DNA of 64,000 bases from Vibrio neptunius (lineage in GTDB: Bacteria; Pseudomonadota; Gammaproteobacteria; Enterobacterales; Vibrionaceae). Made by a program: the position numbers and the translations under genes. The stretch lies in contig NZ_JXXU01000054.1 in NCBI RefSeq assembly GCF_000967495.1, positions 1 to 64,000 on the forward strand, written 5' to 3'. Positions 1-10,746 of the stretch are shown in pieces. Numbering within the stretch: the first letter of the stretch is position 1; each line of letters starts with the position of its first letter. The notes below the pieces were generated by a model. That model searched no databases and was not told the DNA's origin. It saw only the letters and a list, made by a program, of their open reading frames with translations.

Positions 1-3000
1 ACCTTTGAGCTGAAAGCGCCAATCGACCATGACGCGAACAGCGATAGCGAACTGATTAACTTTACGGTGGTGGCAACGGACACCGATGGCGACACCGACC
101 GCATTACCTTGCCTGTGACGATTGGCGACGATAGCCCGAACATCGCCTCGGCGGAGGCGTTAATCCTCAATGAGAATGACTTAGCCAGCGGTACTAGCCC
201 AGACGCGACGGGAGTGAGCCAAGACGGGGACTTCACCACGCTTGAAGGTGCGGATAAAGTCGTGAGCTACCAGCTTGACCTGACCACCAACCCGATTGAT
301 GGCCTGACTTCTCAGGGCAAAGCGGTCACGCTCTCTGAATCCATCGGTGCCAATGGTGTGGCGACGTACACGGCTTCAAGCACTGATGGCGACGTGTTTG
401 TGCTAACGTTACGCCCTGATGGCAGCTATACCTTTGAGCTGAAAGGTCCGATTGACCATGACGCGAATAGCGACAGTGAGCTGATTAACTTTACTGTGGT
501 GGCGACCGACACCGATGGCGACACTGACCGCATTACCTTGCCTGTGACGATTGGCGATGACAGCCCGAATATCGCTTCAGCAGAAGCGCTTACTCTGCAA
601 GAGAATGACCTATCAGGTGGCTCTAGCCCAGACGGTACCTTGCTGAGCAAAGACGGCGACTTCACCACTATTCAAGGTGCCGATAAGGTCGTGAGCTACC
701 AGCTTGACCTCTCGACCAATCCAATTGACGGCATGACCTCGCAAGGCAAAGCGGTGACGCTGTCTGAATCTGTCGATGCCAATGGCGTAGCAACCTATAC
801 CGCTTCCAGCGCCGATGGTGAGGTGTTTGTCCTGACGCTACGCCCAGACGGCAGCTACACCTTTGAACTCAAAGCGCCGATTGACCATGACGCTAATAGC
901 GACAGCGAACTGATTAACTTCAACGTGGTGGCGACGGATACCGATGGTGACACCGACAGTATCACGCTGCCAGTGACGATTGGTGATGATAGTCCGAACA
1001 TCGCCTCGGCGGAGGCGTTAACCCTCAATGAGAATGACTTAGCCAGCGGCACTAGCCCAGACGCGACGGGAGTGAGCCAAGACGGAGACTTCACTACGCT
1101 TGAAGGTGCGGATAAGGTCGTAAGCTACCAGCTTGACCTGACCACCAACCCGATTGATGGTCTGACTTCTCAGGGCGAAGCGGTCACGCTCTCTGAATCC
1201 ATTGATGCCAATGGTGTGGCGACGTACACCGCTTCCAGCGTGGATGGCGACGTGTTTGTGCTGACGTTACGTCCTGATGGCAGCTACACCTTTGAGTTGA
1301 AAGGTCCGATTGACCATGACGCCAACAGCGACAGTGAACGCTTTGATTTCACTGTAGTGGCGACCGACACCGATGGCGACACCGACCGCATTACCTTACC
1401 TGTGACGATTGGCGATGATAGTCCGACTATTCGATCTATTGACCCATCAAGCACGTTTGTCGTTGACGAAGATGACACGGCAGCAGGTTCTGATTCGTCA
1501 GGTGCAGTCGCTGTTGCAACAGGCAGTTTTGTCACATCACAAGGGGCTGATGGTGTTGTTGCCTATGAGTTGATGAATATAACTGATACACAAAATGGTC
1601 TAACGTCTAACGGTCAAGCGGTGACGATTTCTGAGGTGAACGGCGTTGCTGGCGCGACCACTTATCAAGGTGTGGCTGGCGGTCAAGTGATCTTCACTTT
1701 AGCGCTGTCTGACAACGGTGATTACACTTACACCCAATTTAAAGCTTTGGACCATGCACAAAACAGCGATACGTTGACCATTCCGTTTGATGTGGTTGCG
1801 ATCGATAAAGACAACGACTCCTCACCTGCTGTCCGCCTGCCAATTGAAGTCATTGATGATCAACCTGTACTAACGGGGACGACAGGGGAAACATCTGTCG
1901 ACGAAGATGACCTAGTGGGTATCGGTTCGGATCGCTCTGAAGACACCACTATCAACGGTAACTTCGTTGTCGCTGAAGGCGCTGACAGCGTTGTGGAATA
2001 TGAGTTAACGAATGCAAATGATACGTTAGATGGCTTATCTGCTGACGGCGAAGCGCTTGAGTGGGCTGCTGTCCAAAGCAGTGGCACGACGTTCACTTAT
2101 ACAGCAATGACTGAAAATGGTCATGAACCAGTATTTAGAATTGTTTTTGATACATCAGACAACAGCTATCAATTTGAATTACTTAAACCTCTTGATCATG
2201 CAGACGGTGCGGGTGAAAACAGCGTCCAAATCGACTTTACAATCAAAGCGACAGATTTTGATGGAGATGAGTCCGCTGAGATTACTCTACCTATTACCGT
2301 CGTCGATGATGTTCCATTGTTGACTGACCACTCGATTTCTAGAGTTGAAGGCAGTGGTTTCAAGAGAGTGAATATGTTTGAAGCCTCCACTGATAAAGGG
2401 GCTGATGACGCTGCTATTACAATGATTGAAGGGACTACAGATGGTACTTCGGTGATTAAATTTGGCGGTGAAAATGGTACTTATGTCGATAGTGTCGATA
2501 TTCAGTCTGGCAATCAAACGATCAAAGTTTACGAAGAATACGATACTGGTAACGGAACAAGAGATATCCGCGAACTGGGTGAGTTGAGAGTCAATTCTAA
2601 TGGTAACATCCGTTTTAAAGCCTACGATAACTTAGAACATGATGGTGATACGTTTGATTTTAGTATTGATGTGACTGCGACGGATGGAGACAAAGATACC
2701 TCAACGGCGCAATTAGATCTGACCATCGTCGATAGGAAAGCGGCAGCAATCGCTCTCAAAGTTACGACTTTCGAAGAATCTGGTCGTGATCCGTCGATTG
2801 ACTACGATCCAAATAATCCGAATACCGTTGATACCGCTAACGTTCAGGATAACCAGAGCGGTATTACGGGTCTTGATTCCCCAACACAGATTTTGCTTCA
2901 AGCGAATTTGTATGATGCAGATAACAACGAATCTATTGGTGGCATGACGATCAAGGCGGGAGATCACCACGGTACCTTCTACTACTTCGACGGTAGCCAA

Positions 3001-6000
3001 TACGTCGAACTTGAACCAAACAACAGAGGCAAAATCTACATTGATGGCTCTTTGATTGATCAGACATCGAGTGTGAATGGTGATGGCGATCAAATCACCA
3101 CGATCACCAACCTGTATTTTGTACCGGACAGAAACTACTCGACCGATGAATCAGGTATCCAGATCAAGTACCAGCTTGAAATTGACAACGATGGTGCGTT
3201 GGATCATAAGCTGAATTCGAGCTTCAGAATTGAAGTAGAAAGTGTTGCGGATATTGCCACCTGGGATGATGCCAATAGCACCTACGAATACACGCTAACA
3301 GAGGATGGTGCTCATCAGACGCTCAACTTGAGTGCGGTGACACAGGATACCAGTAATCCAGAGACGATTACTTACCGTCTTGAAGTGACTCAAGGTCAAG
3401 GTGAGTTTGAGTTACTGGATGCATCAGGAAACGTTATTGCAGAATCATCGCCGGGTGTTTATTTAATCAGCTCTGACGACATCAACAATGTTCAGCTAAA
3501 TCCGAGGGATAACTTTTCTGGAGCGATTAAGTTTGACGCGAAAGCGTTGACTGAAGAAGACCCCAATGCAGTTTCAGGTAAAGACTCAGCAGAATCCGTG
3601 GTGCAGGAGCTGGTGTTTAATGTTACGCCAGTAGCAGATGACAGCAGTTTCTCCGTCAATCGGATAGCCATTTTTGAGGATAATGCAGCGAGTCAGAATA
3701 CAATCGATCCAGACGCAGATCATGAACCGTTTACACTCGACAAAGTCATCACGCTCAACTCAACGGCTGACATCAATACTCCGGGAGATACTTCTGAAGT
3801 TCTCTATATCCGTTTATCCGATTTCACTGATGAAAATGGCCAATCGTTAGTTGGTTTTGAAGTCCGTTGGGTGAGCTCAGGTGATCCGCTACCACTGATT
3901 ACTGATGGAAACGGTAGCTACTATGAGATTGCACAATCTGACTTAGATAAGGTCGAGATTCAGCCACCTCTGCATTCCAACGAGAATTTTACCTTTGAGG
4001 CGACAGGTGTGGTGAAAGATACTGCATCGCTTGGCGACGGGTCCCAAGTTACTGATGTGACCGAAATGGGGGCAGGTAAAACCGTTCACGTGTCCGTAAA
4101 AGGTGTTGCTGATATCCCTTACATCCCAGATATACCTGATTTGCCTGATACTGGTGCTGTGCTTGATACTTGGTACAGCTACACCGACGGTAATGGTAAT
4201 GCAGGTGCACAGGTTGCCATCAATGAAAACTCCAGCATTGAGTTGAGTTTTGCTGTCTTATCCGGCGAAGAAAAAGATGGTGTCAGTGATAGCTCTGAAT
4301 CGATAACGGTGCTTCTCTCAGATATTCCTGATGGTGTTCAATTGTACGATAGTAATGGTGGTGCAATTGACTTGGTATATGTAGGTAGTAATGCTAATGG
4401 CCCTATTTATCAGGCAAATATTACGCAAGAACAATACAGTTCAGGTATTACGGTTGAACCGCCAAAACATTCGACGGAAGACATCAATATAACGACCAAA
4501 GTTATCGTTACGGAGAATGACGGGCATATCAGAGAAGTTGATGGCAGCATTTTGGTAAAAGTTGTTCCTGTTATTGATGCTGGCGGTAGTGATGACGCTT
4601 ACACCAGGACTTCAACAGGTAACGAAGACAGCTTTATTGTCGTCCCTTGGAATCTGCCAAATGCAGAGAACCTTGACAGAGCACCAGATACCAATGACCG
4701 TGATTATGAGTTCGTCTCATCCATTACTATTTCTGGTTTTCCAGAAGATGTTGAGATTACGATTGATGGCGTTCCAGTGGCTAACTACACAGGCGGCACT
4801 GCGATTTATGATGATGTTACCAATACTTTAACCATCACTGGTTTGGATGAAAACGCCAACCAACCTGTGGTGCGTGTTAAACCGCCAGAAGATTCTAGCG
4901 TCGACATCAACTTACAGACCACACTAACCATTGAAGAACATGACGCTGATAACAATGGTGATAGTGTTGCTCCTAAACAAATCACGGGATCATTAACGGT
5001 TGTGGTTAGGCCAATTATCGAGAGTGATGGTGATCTTCAAGTCAAATCTAATAATGCTGTGGTCACCACGATTGACGATGCAGATGATGATGGTCGTATA
5101 GACTTCACTATCAACGATCAAAATGGTGATGCGAACGTTATTTCCTTTGAAGATCTTGACCCAAGCTCTGATGAAGTAGTGGAAGCAGTGGTGGTTCGTT
5201 TTGTTGGGATTTCTGGTGATGACTTAGATCAGCTGTTTGTCACAGGTGCTGTCAACAATGGTGATGGTTCTTGGACAGTGACCAACGAAGAAAACTTCAG
5301 TATCGTTGCACCCAACGGTTTAAATTATACCGATAGCAACGGTCTACCAAGCAGCACCTTGAAGGTTGAATTTGTCGCTGAAGTCTACGACAAGGGGGAT
5401 GAAAACGAAAATGGACCTGTCAGTGAAAAATCTACCACGATAGATCTGACATTCCCTAGCAGTGTCGCTGGCCAAAACAGCGAAGCAGCAGTGATTGAGC
5501 AAGTGACTACTCCAGACGCCATTATCACGGGAGTTGAAGACAACTACGTTGACCTTAGTAGTCAAATAGGCAATGTTGTCCAAATTGGTGTCGATGGTAG
5601 CAATGTGAGTACTGCGGATAATGTCGCGGACCAGCTCACCATTGTGATCGACCCGAACGATATTCCGGCAGAAGTAAGTGGTCTGAAGGTCATTGGGGCT
5701 GAGTACGATTTTGCCAATAATCTTCATCTGTTTGAGGCAACCATCAACCCTGATGGGAGTATTTCTATTCCTGATGGCCTCAAACTAGAACTGCCTGAAG
5801 ATTATGCAGGTGACTTCAACTTGCCGATTACCTTTGTCACCACGGATAAAGCATCAGGTGATGAGAATCGTGTCGAGTTTAATATCCCTGTCGCTGTGAC
5901 ACCGGTCGTTGATATCGCGCCGGGAGCGGGCGAGCAGGCTCAGCCTCTCGACAGCGATGTCACTCCTGAAATAAGCCTGAGTGCGACTTCAGTTGAAAAA

Positions 6001-9000
6001 GGCACGGGTACTCAGCTGGACGCCAATGCACTGGAAGATAATCTTATTAAGTTAGATCTTGATATTGATTTGGCAGATGTTCGCAACGATAGTCACCAAG
6101 GCCAAGAAACACTGACGAGAGTTGAAATCACGTTACCTGATTCTAGCTTGGGTTATTTCGCTGATGTGAATGGTGACCCGATTCAGCCAAACAGCAGTGT
6201 GTTTGTCGTTGATTCTAACGATCCTGTTGTCATTCAGGCGGCATTGGATGGCTTGTATTTTGTTCCTAAAGAAAACTATCCGACGGATAGCAGTGGTAAT
6301 TCAATCTCCTTTACTGTGAAAGGCACTGTGGTCGACCAAACCACTTTCGACACTACAGGTACGACGCAAGTTTCCAATACGGGTAGTGAGCGCACCTTCA
6401 CGCAAAGCGTCGATATTGATATCACGCCAGTCCTAGACCCTGTCACTATGCCAACCGAAGCGGACAATATCGTTGTGGTTGGTGATGAAGATACCGACAT
6501 TTCTCTCACTTCAGGTGGCTCTGGACTGTCGATCGCATTGAATGACACGGATGGCTCAGAGCAATTCCTTTCAGCTAAACTAACGGGTGTGCCTGATGAC
6601 TTTACGGTAACCAGTACTTCATCTGACTTTGTAGTTAAGAACAGTGGTGGTGGTGAATGGGTCATTCAATTGACAGACCCGAGCGCTACAGAAATCGATC
6701 TGTCAGCGATTTCGATTCGCCCAGCAGAGCATTTCAGTGGCACTGCCGATATTGGCATTACCGTGTTCACTCAAGAGCAGCTGTTACAAGAGCCGACTGC
6801 ACATCAAGGGCAATTCACGATTGATGTTATCCCTGTTGGCGATGTGGTAGACGTTGACCCAACAATCAGCGTGACTGGTATTGAAGGTGAGAACATCGAC
6901 ATCGCTATCAACGCGAGTATCGTTGATAAAACCGATCTATTACTGAGTGATTCTGCTCAGGATCAGCCCGAAACATTGTTGATCACTGTTGAGCAAGTAC
7001 CGGACGGTGCGACGATTTACTATCCAGATGGTGTGACACCTGCAACCAATCTAGGCAATGGTAAATGGGAGCTACGTGTCGATGCTCAGGAAGTCGATAA
7101 GATTGTGTTTAATTCTGGGGAGCACAACAAAGGAACTTGGAATGAAGACAGCCTGAAAATTACCGTCCAGTCAGTGGATAAAGACGCAGATGGCAATGAA
7201 TATCTCGGCCCGACAACGAATCAGGTCTTTGATGTCGACGTTGATGTTGAAGCGGTGAATGACCGCCCAGAGTTCAACAATATTTCTGATATCCAGGCCG
7301 CAGAAGATACTGTGGTGGCGATTAAAGGCTTCACTGTGTCCGATGTTGACTCTAGCCTTGATGATCCCGATGCAGAATACAAGTTGACTTTAAATGTAGA
7401 CAGCGGTGAGTTATTCCAAAATACTACGATAGCTTCGAACAATGGACTCACTGTCTCGGTGGATGTATCCGGTCAGGCTGTGACAATTACGGGTAAAGTC
7501 GCTGACATCAATACGGCTCTTACTCAAGATCTTGTCACGTTCAAGCCGGATGAAAACAGCAATGATTTGATCGACACTGATGGCGTTAAAGTGACGGCCC
7601 ACATCGACGATCTAGGCAATGTGGGTTCGGTGGATGCTGCAAACCCAAATACCTCAAACACCAACGAAACGTCATTCGTTATTCATGTCTCTGAAATCAA
7701 TGACGAGCCTCAAGCTGGTGATCTTGCTCTAGGGGATATTCTTGAAGAAGGCAGTATTCAGATCACCGCTGCGCAACTGATTGCCGCCAGCAATGACATT
7801 GATGGTGATGATTTGGTAGTGAAGTCCATCTCGGTCCCCGCAGAGCAAGGCACGCTGACTCTTAACCCTGATGGTGTTTCTTGGACGTTTACGGCAGCAG
7901 ATGAGTTTAATGGTGATGTGTCCATCAGCTATACCATTGAGGATAATGGTGCAACGAACGGGGCCAATGACTTTCTTCAAGATACAGGTACGGTTTCATT
8001 GTCTGTGATTGGAGTAAATGATAAGCCTGAGATTGATGTGGATGACATTACAACTATCATCAATGAGTCTTCGGGCCAGTTGATCAGTGGAATCTCCGTT
8101 AGCGATGCAGACTATGTCGACGCATTTGCTAACGATACCATGACAGTCACGCTCAGTGTCGATTTTGGACAGCTGAATGTTACCCTACCTGCGGGCTCAT
8201 CAATCACAGCAACCCCGTCGTCAGGCAGTTCAATTACATTGACGGGCTCCATTGGAGAACTGAATGCACTGTTGGACTCTCCATCTGCAGGCTCTGGCGT
8301 AATCTTTGATGCGACGCACGCGCCATCTGACAATGTGATGCTTACCATAACTGCGACGGATTCAGGTAACCCTTCAGGTATGGTGATGTCTGAGACAACG
8401 CAAAAACCGATCACGATTACGCCTGTTGCCAACGCGCCAACCCTATCGATTGCGGCGGATAATAATTATGTCAAGAACATTAATGCCAGCCTAACAGCAA
8501 GCAATAATGGTATCGCTCTACTGGGGATCGTTGCGGCACTCACGGATGTCCATGAAGCTCTATCTCTGGAGTTGTCGGGACTTCCTGCTGGAGCAACGGT
8601 GGAAACATCGTCAGGAACAATTGTTCCAGTAGGTGGCAAAGTTGTGGTGCCAGCAGACGATATTGATAGCGTCTCTATCGTTGGTGCTCAGGAAGGTTCG
8701 CACACCATTCAATTGACCGCGGTGTCTACTGAAACAGATAGCTCTACGGCTGAATCAGCACCTATTGATATCAACCTTAACGTGACCAGTGATATCTCCG
8801 ATATTGATGTTTCTTCCTCTAACCAAGATAACCAGCTATTGGGAAGTGACGTAGGTATCGAGTTGCAGTCGGGTTCTGGTGACGATCGAATCGAAGGAGG
8901 AACTGGCAATGATACTCTCATCGGTGGTGCTGGCGATGACACCTTACTGGGCGGCGCTGGTGACGATATTCTTGATGGTGGTTTAGGTTCAGACATTCTG

Positions 9001-9348
9001 ACAGGTGGTACTGGTGAAGATACCTTTATTTGGTATGAAATTGATGATGGTGCGACGGACACTATTACTGATTTCAGTATTGCTGAAGGAGATCAGATTG
9101 ACCTGCGTGAAGTGTTACCTGAACTGAAGCAAGCGAATGTGGATATGGATACTTTACTGTCCCATTTGGATGCCAAGTTAGTTGATGGAGATGATATTGA
9201 ACTTAACGTGCACCCAGATGGCAATGGAAATGGTGAGCAAACCATTCTGGTGGAGGATTTGGGTCAACAAATTGACTTCAACAGTATGGATTCCTCGCAA
9301 ATTATATCGACCCTACTTGATCAGCATATTATCGTTCACGATCAGTAA
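1..9348 (+). CDS. Giant type I secreted RTX adhesin with T1SS-143 repeats (5'-partial)
   Basis: This is the C-terminal 3115 residues of a very large secreted adhesin. The reading frame is open from base 1, so the start lies outside the window. Three near-identical 143-residue units (130-558, 559-987, 988-1416) are followed by diverged copies to about 2310, each carrying an NENDL or DEDD acidic motif. They match the T1SS-143 repeat family of giant Vibrio proteins. Cadherin-like acidic domains continue to about 8800, with linkers such as VNDRP and INDEP. At 8875-9027 come glycine-aspartate nonapeptides (GGAGDD, GGTGND), the Ca-binding RTX signal for type I secretion, then a C-terminal secretion domain. 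A role in surface adhesion or biofilm is inferred from architecture and from the neighbouring vps/rbm locus. No transporter (LapBCE-like) genes are in view. A perfect terminator follows the stop. Confidence 0.9.
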   Translation, partial: TFELKAPIDHDANSDSELINFTVVATDTDGDTDRITLPVTIGDDSPNIASAEALILNENDLASGTSPDATGVSQDGDFTTLEGADKVVSYQLDLTTNPIDGLTSQGKAVTLSESIGANGVATYTASSTDGDVFVLTLRPDGSYTFELKGPIDHDANSDSELINFTVVATDTDGDTDRITLPVTIGDDSPNIASAEALTLQENDLSGGSSPDGTLLSKDGDFTTIQGADKVVSYQLDLSTNPIDGMTSQGKAVTLSESVDANGVATYTASSADGEVFVLTLRPDGSYTFELKAPIDHDANSDSELINFNVVATDTDGDTDSITLPVTIGDDSPNIASAEALTLNENDLASGTSPDATGVSQDGDFTTLEGADKVVSYQLDLTTNPIDGLTSQGEAVTLSESIDANGVATYTASSVDGDVFVLTLRPDGSYTFELKGPIDHDANSDSERFDFTVVATDTDGDTDRITLPVTIGDDSPTIRSIDPSSTFVVDEDDTAAGSDSSGAVAVATGSFVTSQGADGVVAYELMNITDTQNGLTSNGQAVTISEVNGVAGATTYQGVAGGQVIFTLALSDNGDYTYTQFKALDHAQNSDTLTIPFDVVAIDKDNDSSPAVRLPIEVIDDQPVLTGTTGETSVDEDDLVGIGSDRSEDTTINGNFVVAEGADSVVEYELTNANDTLDGLSADGEALEWAAVQSSGTTFTYTAMTENGHEPVFRIVFDTSDNSYQFELLKPLDHADGAGENSVQIDFTIKATDFDGDESAEITLPITVVDDVPLLTDHSISRVEGSGFKRVNMFEASTDKGADDAAITMIEGTTDGTSVIKFGGENGTYVDSVDIQSGNQTIKVYEEYDTGNGTRDIRELGELRVNSNGNIRFKAYDNLEHDGDTFDFSIDVTATDGDKDTSTAQLDLTIVDRKAAAIALKVTTFEESGRDPSIDYDPNNPNTVDTANVQDNQSGITGLDSPTQILLQANLYDADNNESIGGMTIKAGDHHGTFYYFDGSQYVELEPNNRGKIYIDGSLIDQTSSVNGDGDQITTITNLYFVPDRNYSTDESGIQIKYQLEIDNDGALDHKLNSSFRIEVESVADIATWDDANSTYEYTLTEDGAHQTLNLSAVTQDTSNPETITYRLEVTQGQGEFELLDASGNVIAESSPGVYLISSDDINNVQLNPRDNFSGAIKFDAKALTEEDPNAVSGKDSAESVVQELVFNVTPVADDSSFSVNRIAIFEDNAASQNTIDPDADHEPFTLDKVITLNSTADINTPGDTSEVLYIRLSDFTDENGQSLVGFEVRWVSSGDPLPLITDGNGSYYEIAQSDLDKVEIQPPLHSNENFTFEATGVVKDTASLGDGSQVTDVTEMGAGKTVHVSVKGVADIPYIPDIPDLPDTGAVLDTWYSYTDGNGNAGAQVAINENSSIELSFAVLSGEEKDGVSDSSESITVLLSDIPDGVQLYDSNGGAIDLVYVGSNANGPIYQANITQEQYSSGITVEPPKHSTEDINITTKVIVTENDGHIREVDGSILVKVVPVIDAGGSDDAYTRTSTGNEDSFIVVPWNLPNAENLDRAPDTNDRDYEFVSSITISGFPEDVEITIDGVPVANYTGGTAIYDDVTNTLTITGLDENANQPVVRVKPPEDSSVDINLQTTLTIEEHDADNNGDSVAPKQITGSLTVVVRPIIESDGDLQVKSNNAVVTTIDDADDDGRIDFTINDQNGDANVISFEDLDPSSDEVVEAVVVRFVGISGDDLDQLFVTGAVNNGDGSWTVTNEENFSIVAPNGLNYTDSNGLPSSTLKVEFVAEVYDKGDENENGPVSEKSTTIDLTFPSSVAGQNSEAAVIEQVTTPDAIITGVEDNYVDLSSQIGNVVQIGVDGSNVSTADNVADQLTIVIDPNDIPAEVSGLKVIGAEYDFANNLHLFEATINPDGSISIPDGLKLELPEDYAGDFNLPITFVTTDKASGDENRVEFNIPVAVTPVVDIAPGAGEQAQPLDSDVTPEISLSATSVEKGTGTQLDANALEDNLIKLDLDIDLADVRNDSHQGQETLTRVEITLPDSSLGYFADVNGDPIQPNSSVFVVDSNDPVVIQAALDGLYFVPKENYPTDSSGNSISFTVKGTVVDQTTFDTTGTTQVSNTGSERTFTQSVDIDITPVLDPVTMPTEADNIVVVGDEDTDISLTSGGSGLSIALNDTDGSEQFLSAKLTGVPDDFTVTSTSSDFVVKNSGGGEWVIQLTDPSATEIDLSAISIRPAEHFSGTADIGITVFTQEQLLQEPTAHQGQFTIDVIPVGDVVDVDPTISVTGIEGENIDIAINASIVDKTDLLLSDSAQDQPETLLITVEQVPDGATIYYPDGVTPATNLGNGKWELRVDAQEVDKIVFNSGEHNKGTWNEDSLKITVQSVDKDADGNEYLGPTTNQVFDVDVDVEAVNDRPEFNNISDIQAAEDTVVAIKGFTVSDVDSSLDDPDAEYKLTLNVDSGELFQNTTIASNNGLTVSVDVSGQAVTITGKVADINTALTQDLVTFKPDENSNDLIDTDGVKVTAHIDDLGNVGSVDAANPNTSNTNETSFVIHVSEINDEPQAGDLALGDILEEGSIQITAAQLIAASNDIDGDDLVVKSISVPAEQGTLTLNPDGVSWTFTAADEFNGDVSISYTIEDNGATNGANDFLQDTGTVSLSVIGVNDKPEIDVDDITTIINESSGQLISGISVSDADYVDAFANDTMTVTLSVDFGQLNVTLPAGSSITATPSSGSSITLTGSIGELNALLDSPSAGSGVIFDATHAPSDNVMLTITATDSGNPSGMVMSETTQKPITITPVANAPTLSIAADNNYVKNINASLTASNNGIALLGIVAALTDVHEALSLELSGLPAGATVETSSGTIVPVGGKVVVPADDIDSVSIVGAQEGSHTIQLTAVSTETDSSTAESAPIDINLNVTSDISDIDVSSSNQDNQLLGSDVGIELQSGSGDDRIEGGTGNDTLIGGAGDDTLLGGAGDDILDGGLGSDILTGGTGEDTFIWYEIDDGATDTITDFSIAEGDQIDLREVLPELKQANVDMDTLLSHLDAKLVDGDDIELNVHPDGNGNGEQTILVEDLGQQIDFNSMDSSQIISTLLDQHIIVHDQ
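130..1416 (+). repeat. Three tandem 429-bp repeats (143 codons each) within the adhesin gene
   Basis: The same codon (the Thr of TFEL) recurs at 1, 430, 859 and 1288, an exact period of 429 bases. Units one (130-558) and three (988-1416) are almost identical at the DNA level. The middle unit (559-987) differs at many positions, for example LQENDLSGGSSPDG instead of LNENDLASGTSPDA. The fragment at 1-129 shares KAPIDHD with the middle unit, whereas units one and three have KGPIDHD, so the pattern alternates B-A-B-A. Further upstream copies probably exist outside the window. Confidence 0.95.
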
Positions 9349-9360
9349 TTCTGGATAGAA

Positions 9361-9405
9361 AAGCGCCCTCAACCTTGTTCAGGCTAGGTTGAGGGCGCTT
9401 TGTTT
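9361..9405. terminator. Bidirectional terminator between adhesin and dcu gene
   Basis: A perfect 14-bp stem (9361-9374 with 9387-9400, arm AAGCGCCCTCAACC) and a 12-base loop are followed by TGTTTT on the plus strand and preceded by GAAAA, which gives a T-run on the minus strand. It lies between two convergent genes and can serve both. Confidence 0.92.
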
Positions 9406-9417
9406 TATCTCACGCTT

Positions 9418-10746
9418 TTAACCAATAACAACCTGACCTAGCACATAACCCAGGCAGCATGCCCCAACCACACCTATCAAGCCGACAGACATAAATGAAT
9501 GGTTGAAATACCACTTACCGATTTTGGTTGTACCGGAAGTATCAAAGTTCACCGTGGCGATATCCGAAGGGTAATTCGGAATGAAAAAATAGCCATAAAC
9601 GGCAGGCATCAAACCAATCAATAGGGCAGGATCTAGGCCGAGCCCGAGACCGACAGGGAGCATCATACGAGCAGTCGCTGCTTGTGAGTTGACCACAACA
9701 GAAACGATGAACAATGCCAGAGCGAATGTCCAAGGGTAGCTGGTTACCATTTCAACGATACCTGATCGAAATTGAGGCATGGCATATTTAAAGTAAGTGT
9801 CGGACATCCATGCAATACCAAAGATGGCAATAGCGGCGACCATACCAGACTTAAAAACTACGCCGTTGGGGACATCTCGGGGGTCGGTTTTGGTTGCCAG
9901 CAAGATTACACCACCAAAACACAGCATCATCATCTGGATGATGACAGACATTTTTATTGGCTTATCGCCTTCAACGATAGTACGAATTTCCGGCACCATC
10001 GCAATAATGACAATGGTGACGATCGAGGCGAGAAAAATGAGGACTGCGTTACGTGATGAAGTTGGCAGTACTTCGTCGAGAGATGTAGCGGTTGTGCTGT
10101 CGATGCGCTTGCGCCATTCGGGATCTTTGAGTCTCGCTTGATACTCTGGGTCATCGTTCAGCTCTTTTCCTCGCTTCAGGCTGTAGAGAGACATCAGCAG
10201 AGTACCAAACAGTGTTGCAGGAACTGTCACCATCAGGATGGATAGCAAAGTGATGTCATGCTGAATATCGGCAAGCTGAGCGAGGTAGTAGACCACAGCT
10301 GCAGATATAGGTGATGCGGTAATCGCTATCTGAGAAGCCACCGAAGAAGCAGCCATTGGTCGCTCAGGACGAATGCCATTCTTTAGGGCCACATCGCCAA
10401 TGATAGGCATGATGGAGTAGACAGCATGGCCAGTACCCAAGAGAAAAGTCATTGAGTAAGTGACAAAAGGGGCGATGAGTGTGACGCGTTTAGGATTTTT
10501 GCGCAGGAGCCTTTCTGCCACTTGCAGCATATACTTCAGACCCCCAGCAGCTTCTAAGATAGATGCACAAGTCACGACTGCAAGAATGATCAACATGACC
10601 GTCACCGGTGGGGATGTGGGGGGCATCTTAAAGATGAAGACTTCAATTACCAACCCAATTCCTGACACAACGCCTAAACCAATTCCCCCGTAGCGTGAAC
10701 CGATATAGAGCATCAACAACAGGAAGAGAAACTCAACATACAACAT
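9418..10746 (-). CDS. Anaerobic C4-dicarboxylate transporter, DcuA/DcuB family
   Basis: A 442-residue polytopic inner-membrane protein of the Dcu family, which exchanges or takes up C4-dicarboxylates such as fumarate, malate, aspartate and succinate. Family signatures include RRNP-like RLLRKNPKRVTLIAPF, GTGHAVYSIMPII, IRPERPMAASSV, SQIAITASPISAAVVYY and, near the C-terminus, PNYPSDIATVNFDTSGTTKIG. The length is as expected for DcuA/DcuB (about 440). Some stretches (GTGHAVY, YPSD) are closer to DcuB and others (QIAITASPISAAVVY) to DcuA, so I do not choose a symbol. Start: ATG at 10746 with AAGGA about 8 bases upstream on the minus strand. It stands alone between the adhesin and the vps operon. 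Confidence 0.9.
   Translation of the reverse strand: MLYVEFLFLLLMLYIGSRYGGIGLGVVSGIGLVIEVFIFKMPPTSPPVTVMLIILAVVTCASILEAAGGLKYMLQVAERLLRKNPKRVTLIAPFVTYSMTFLLGTGHAVYSIMPIIGDVALKNGIRPERPMAASSVASQIAITASPISAAVVYYLAQLADIQHDITLLSILMVTVPATLFGTLLMSLYSLKRGKELNDDPEYQARLKDPEWRKRIDSTTATSLDEVLPTSSRNAVLIFLASIVTIVIIAMVPEIRTIVEGDKPIKMSVIIQMMMLCFGGVILLATKTDPRDVPNGVVFKSGMVAAIAIFGIAWMSDTYFKYAMPQFRSGIVEMVTSYPWTFALALFIVSVVVNSQAATARMMLPVGLGLGLDPALLIGLMPAVYGYFFIPNYPSDIATVNFDTSGTTKIGKWYFNHSFMSVGLIGVVGACCLGYVLGQVVIG

Noticed and set aside
426..1535. Three minus-strand frames of about 80 codons spaced 429 bases apart
   Set aside because: They are antisense shadows that recur with the adhesin repeat; their serine/valine-rich translations merely reflect the repeated coding sequence on the plus strand.
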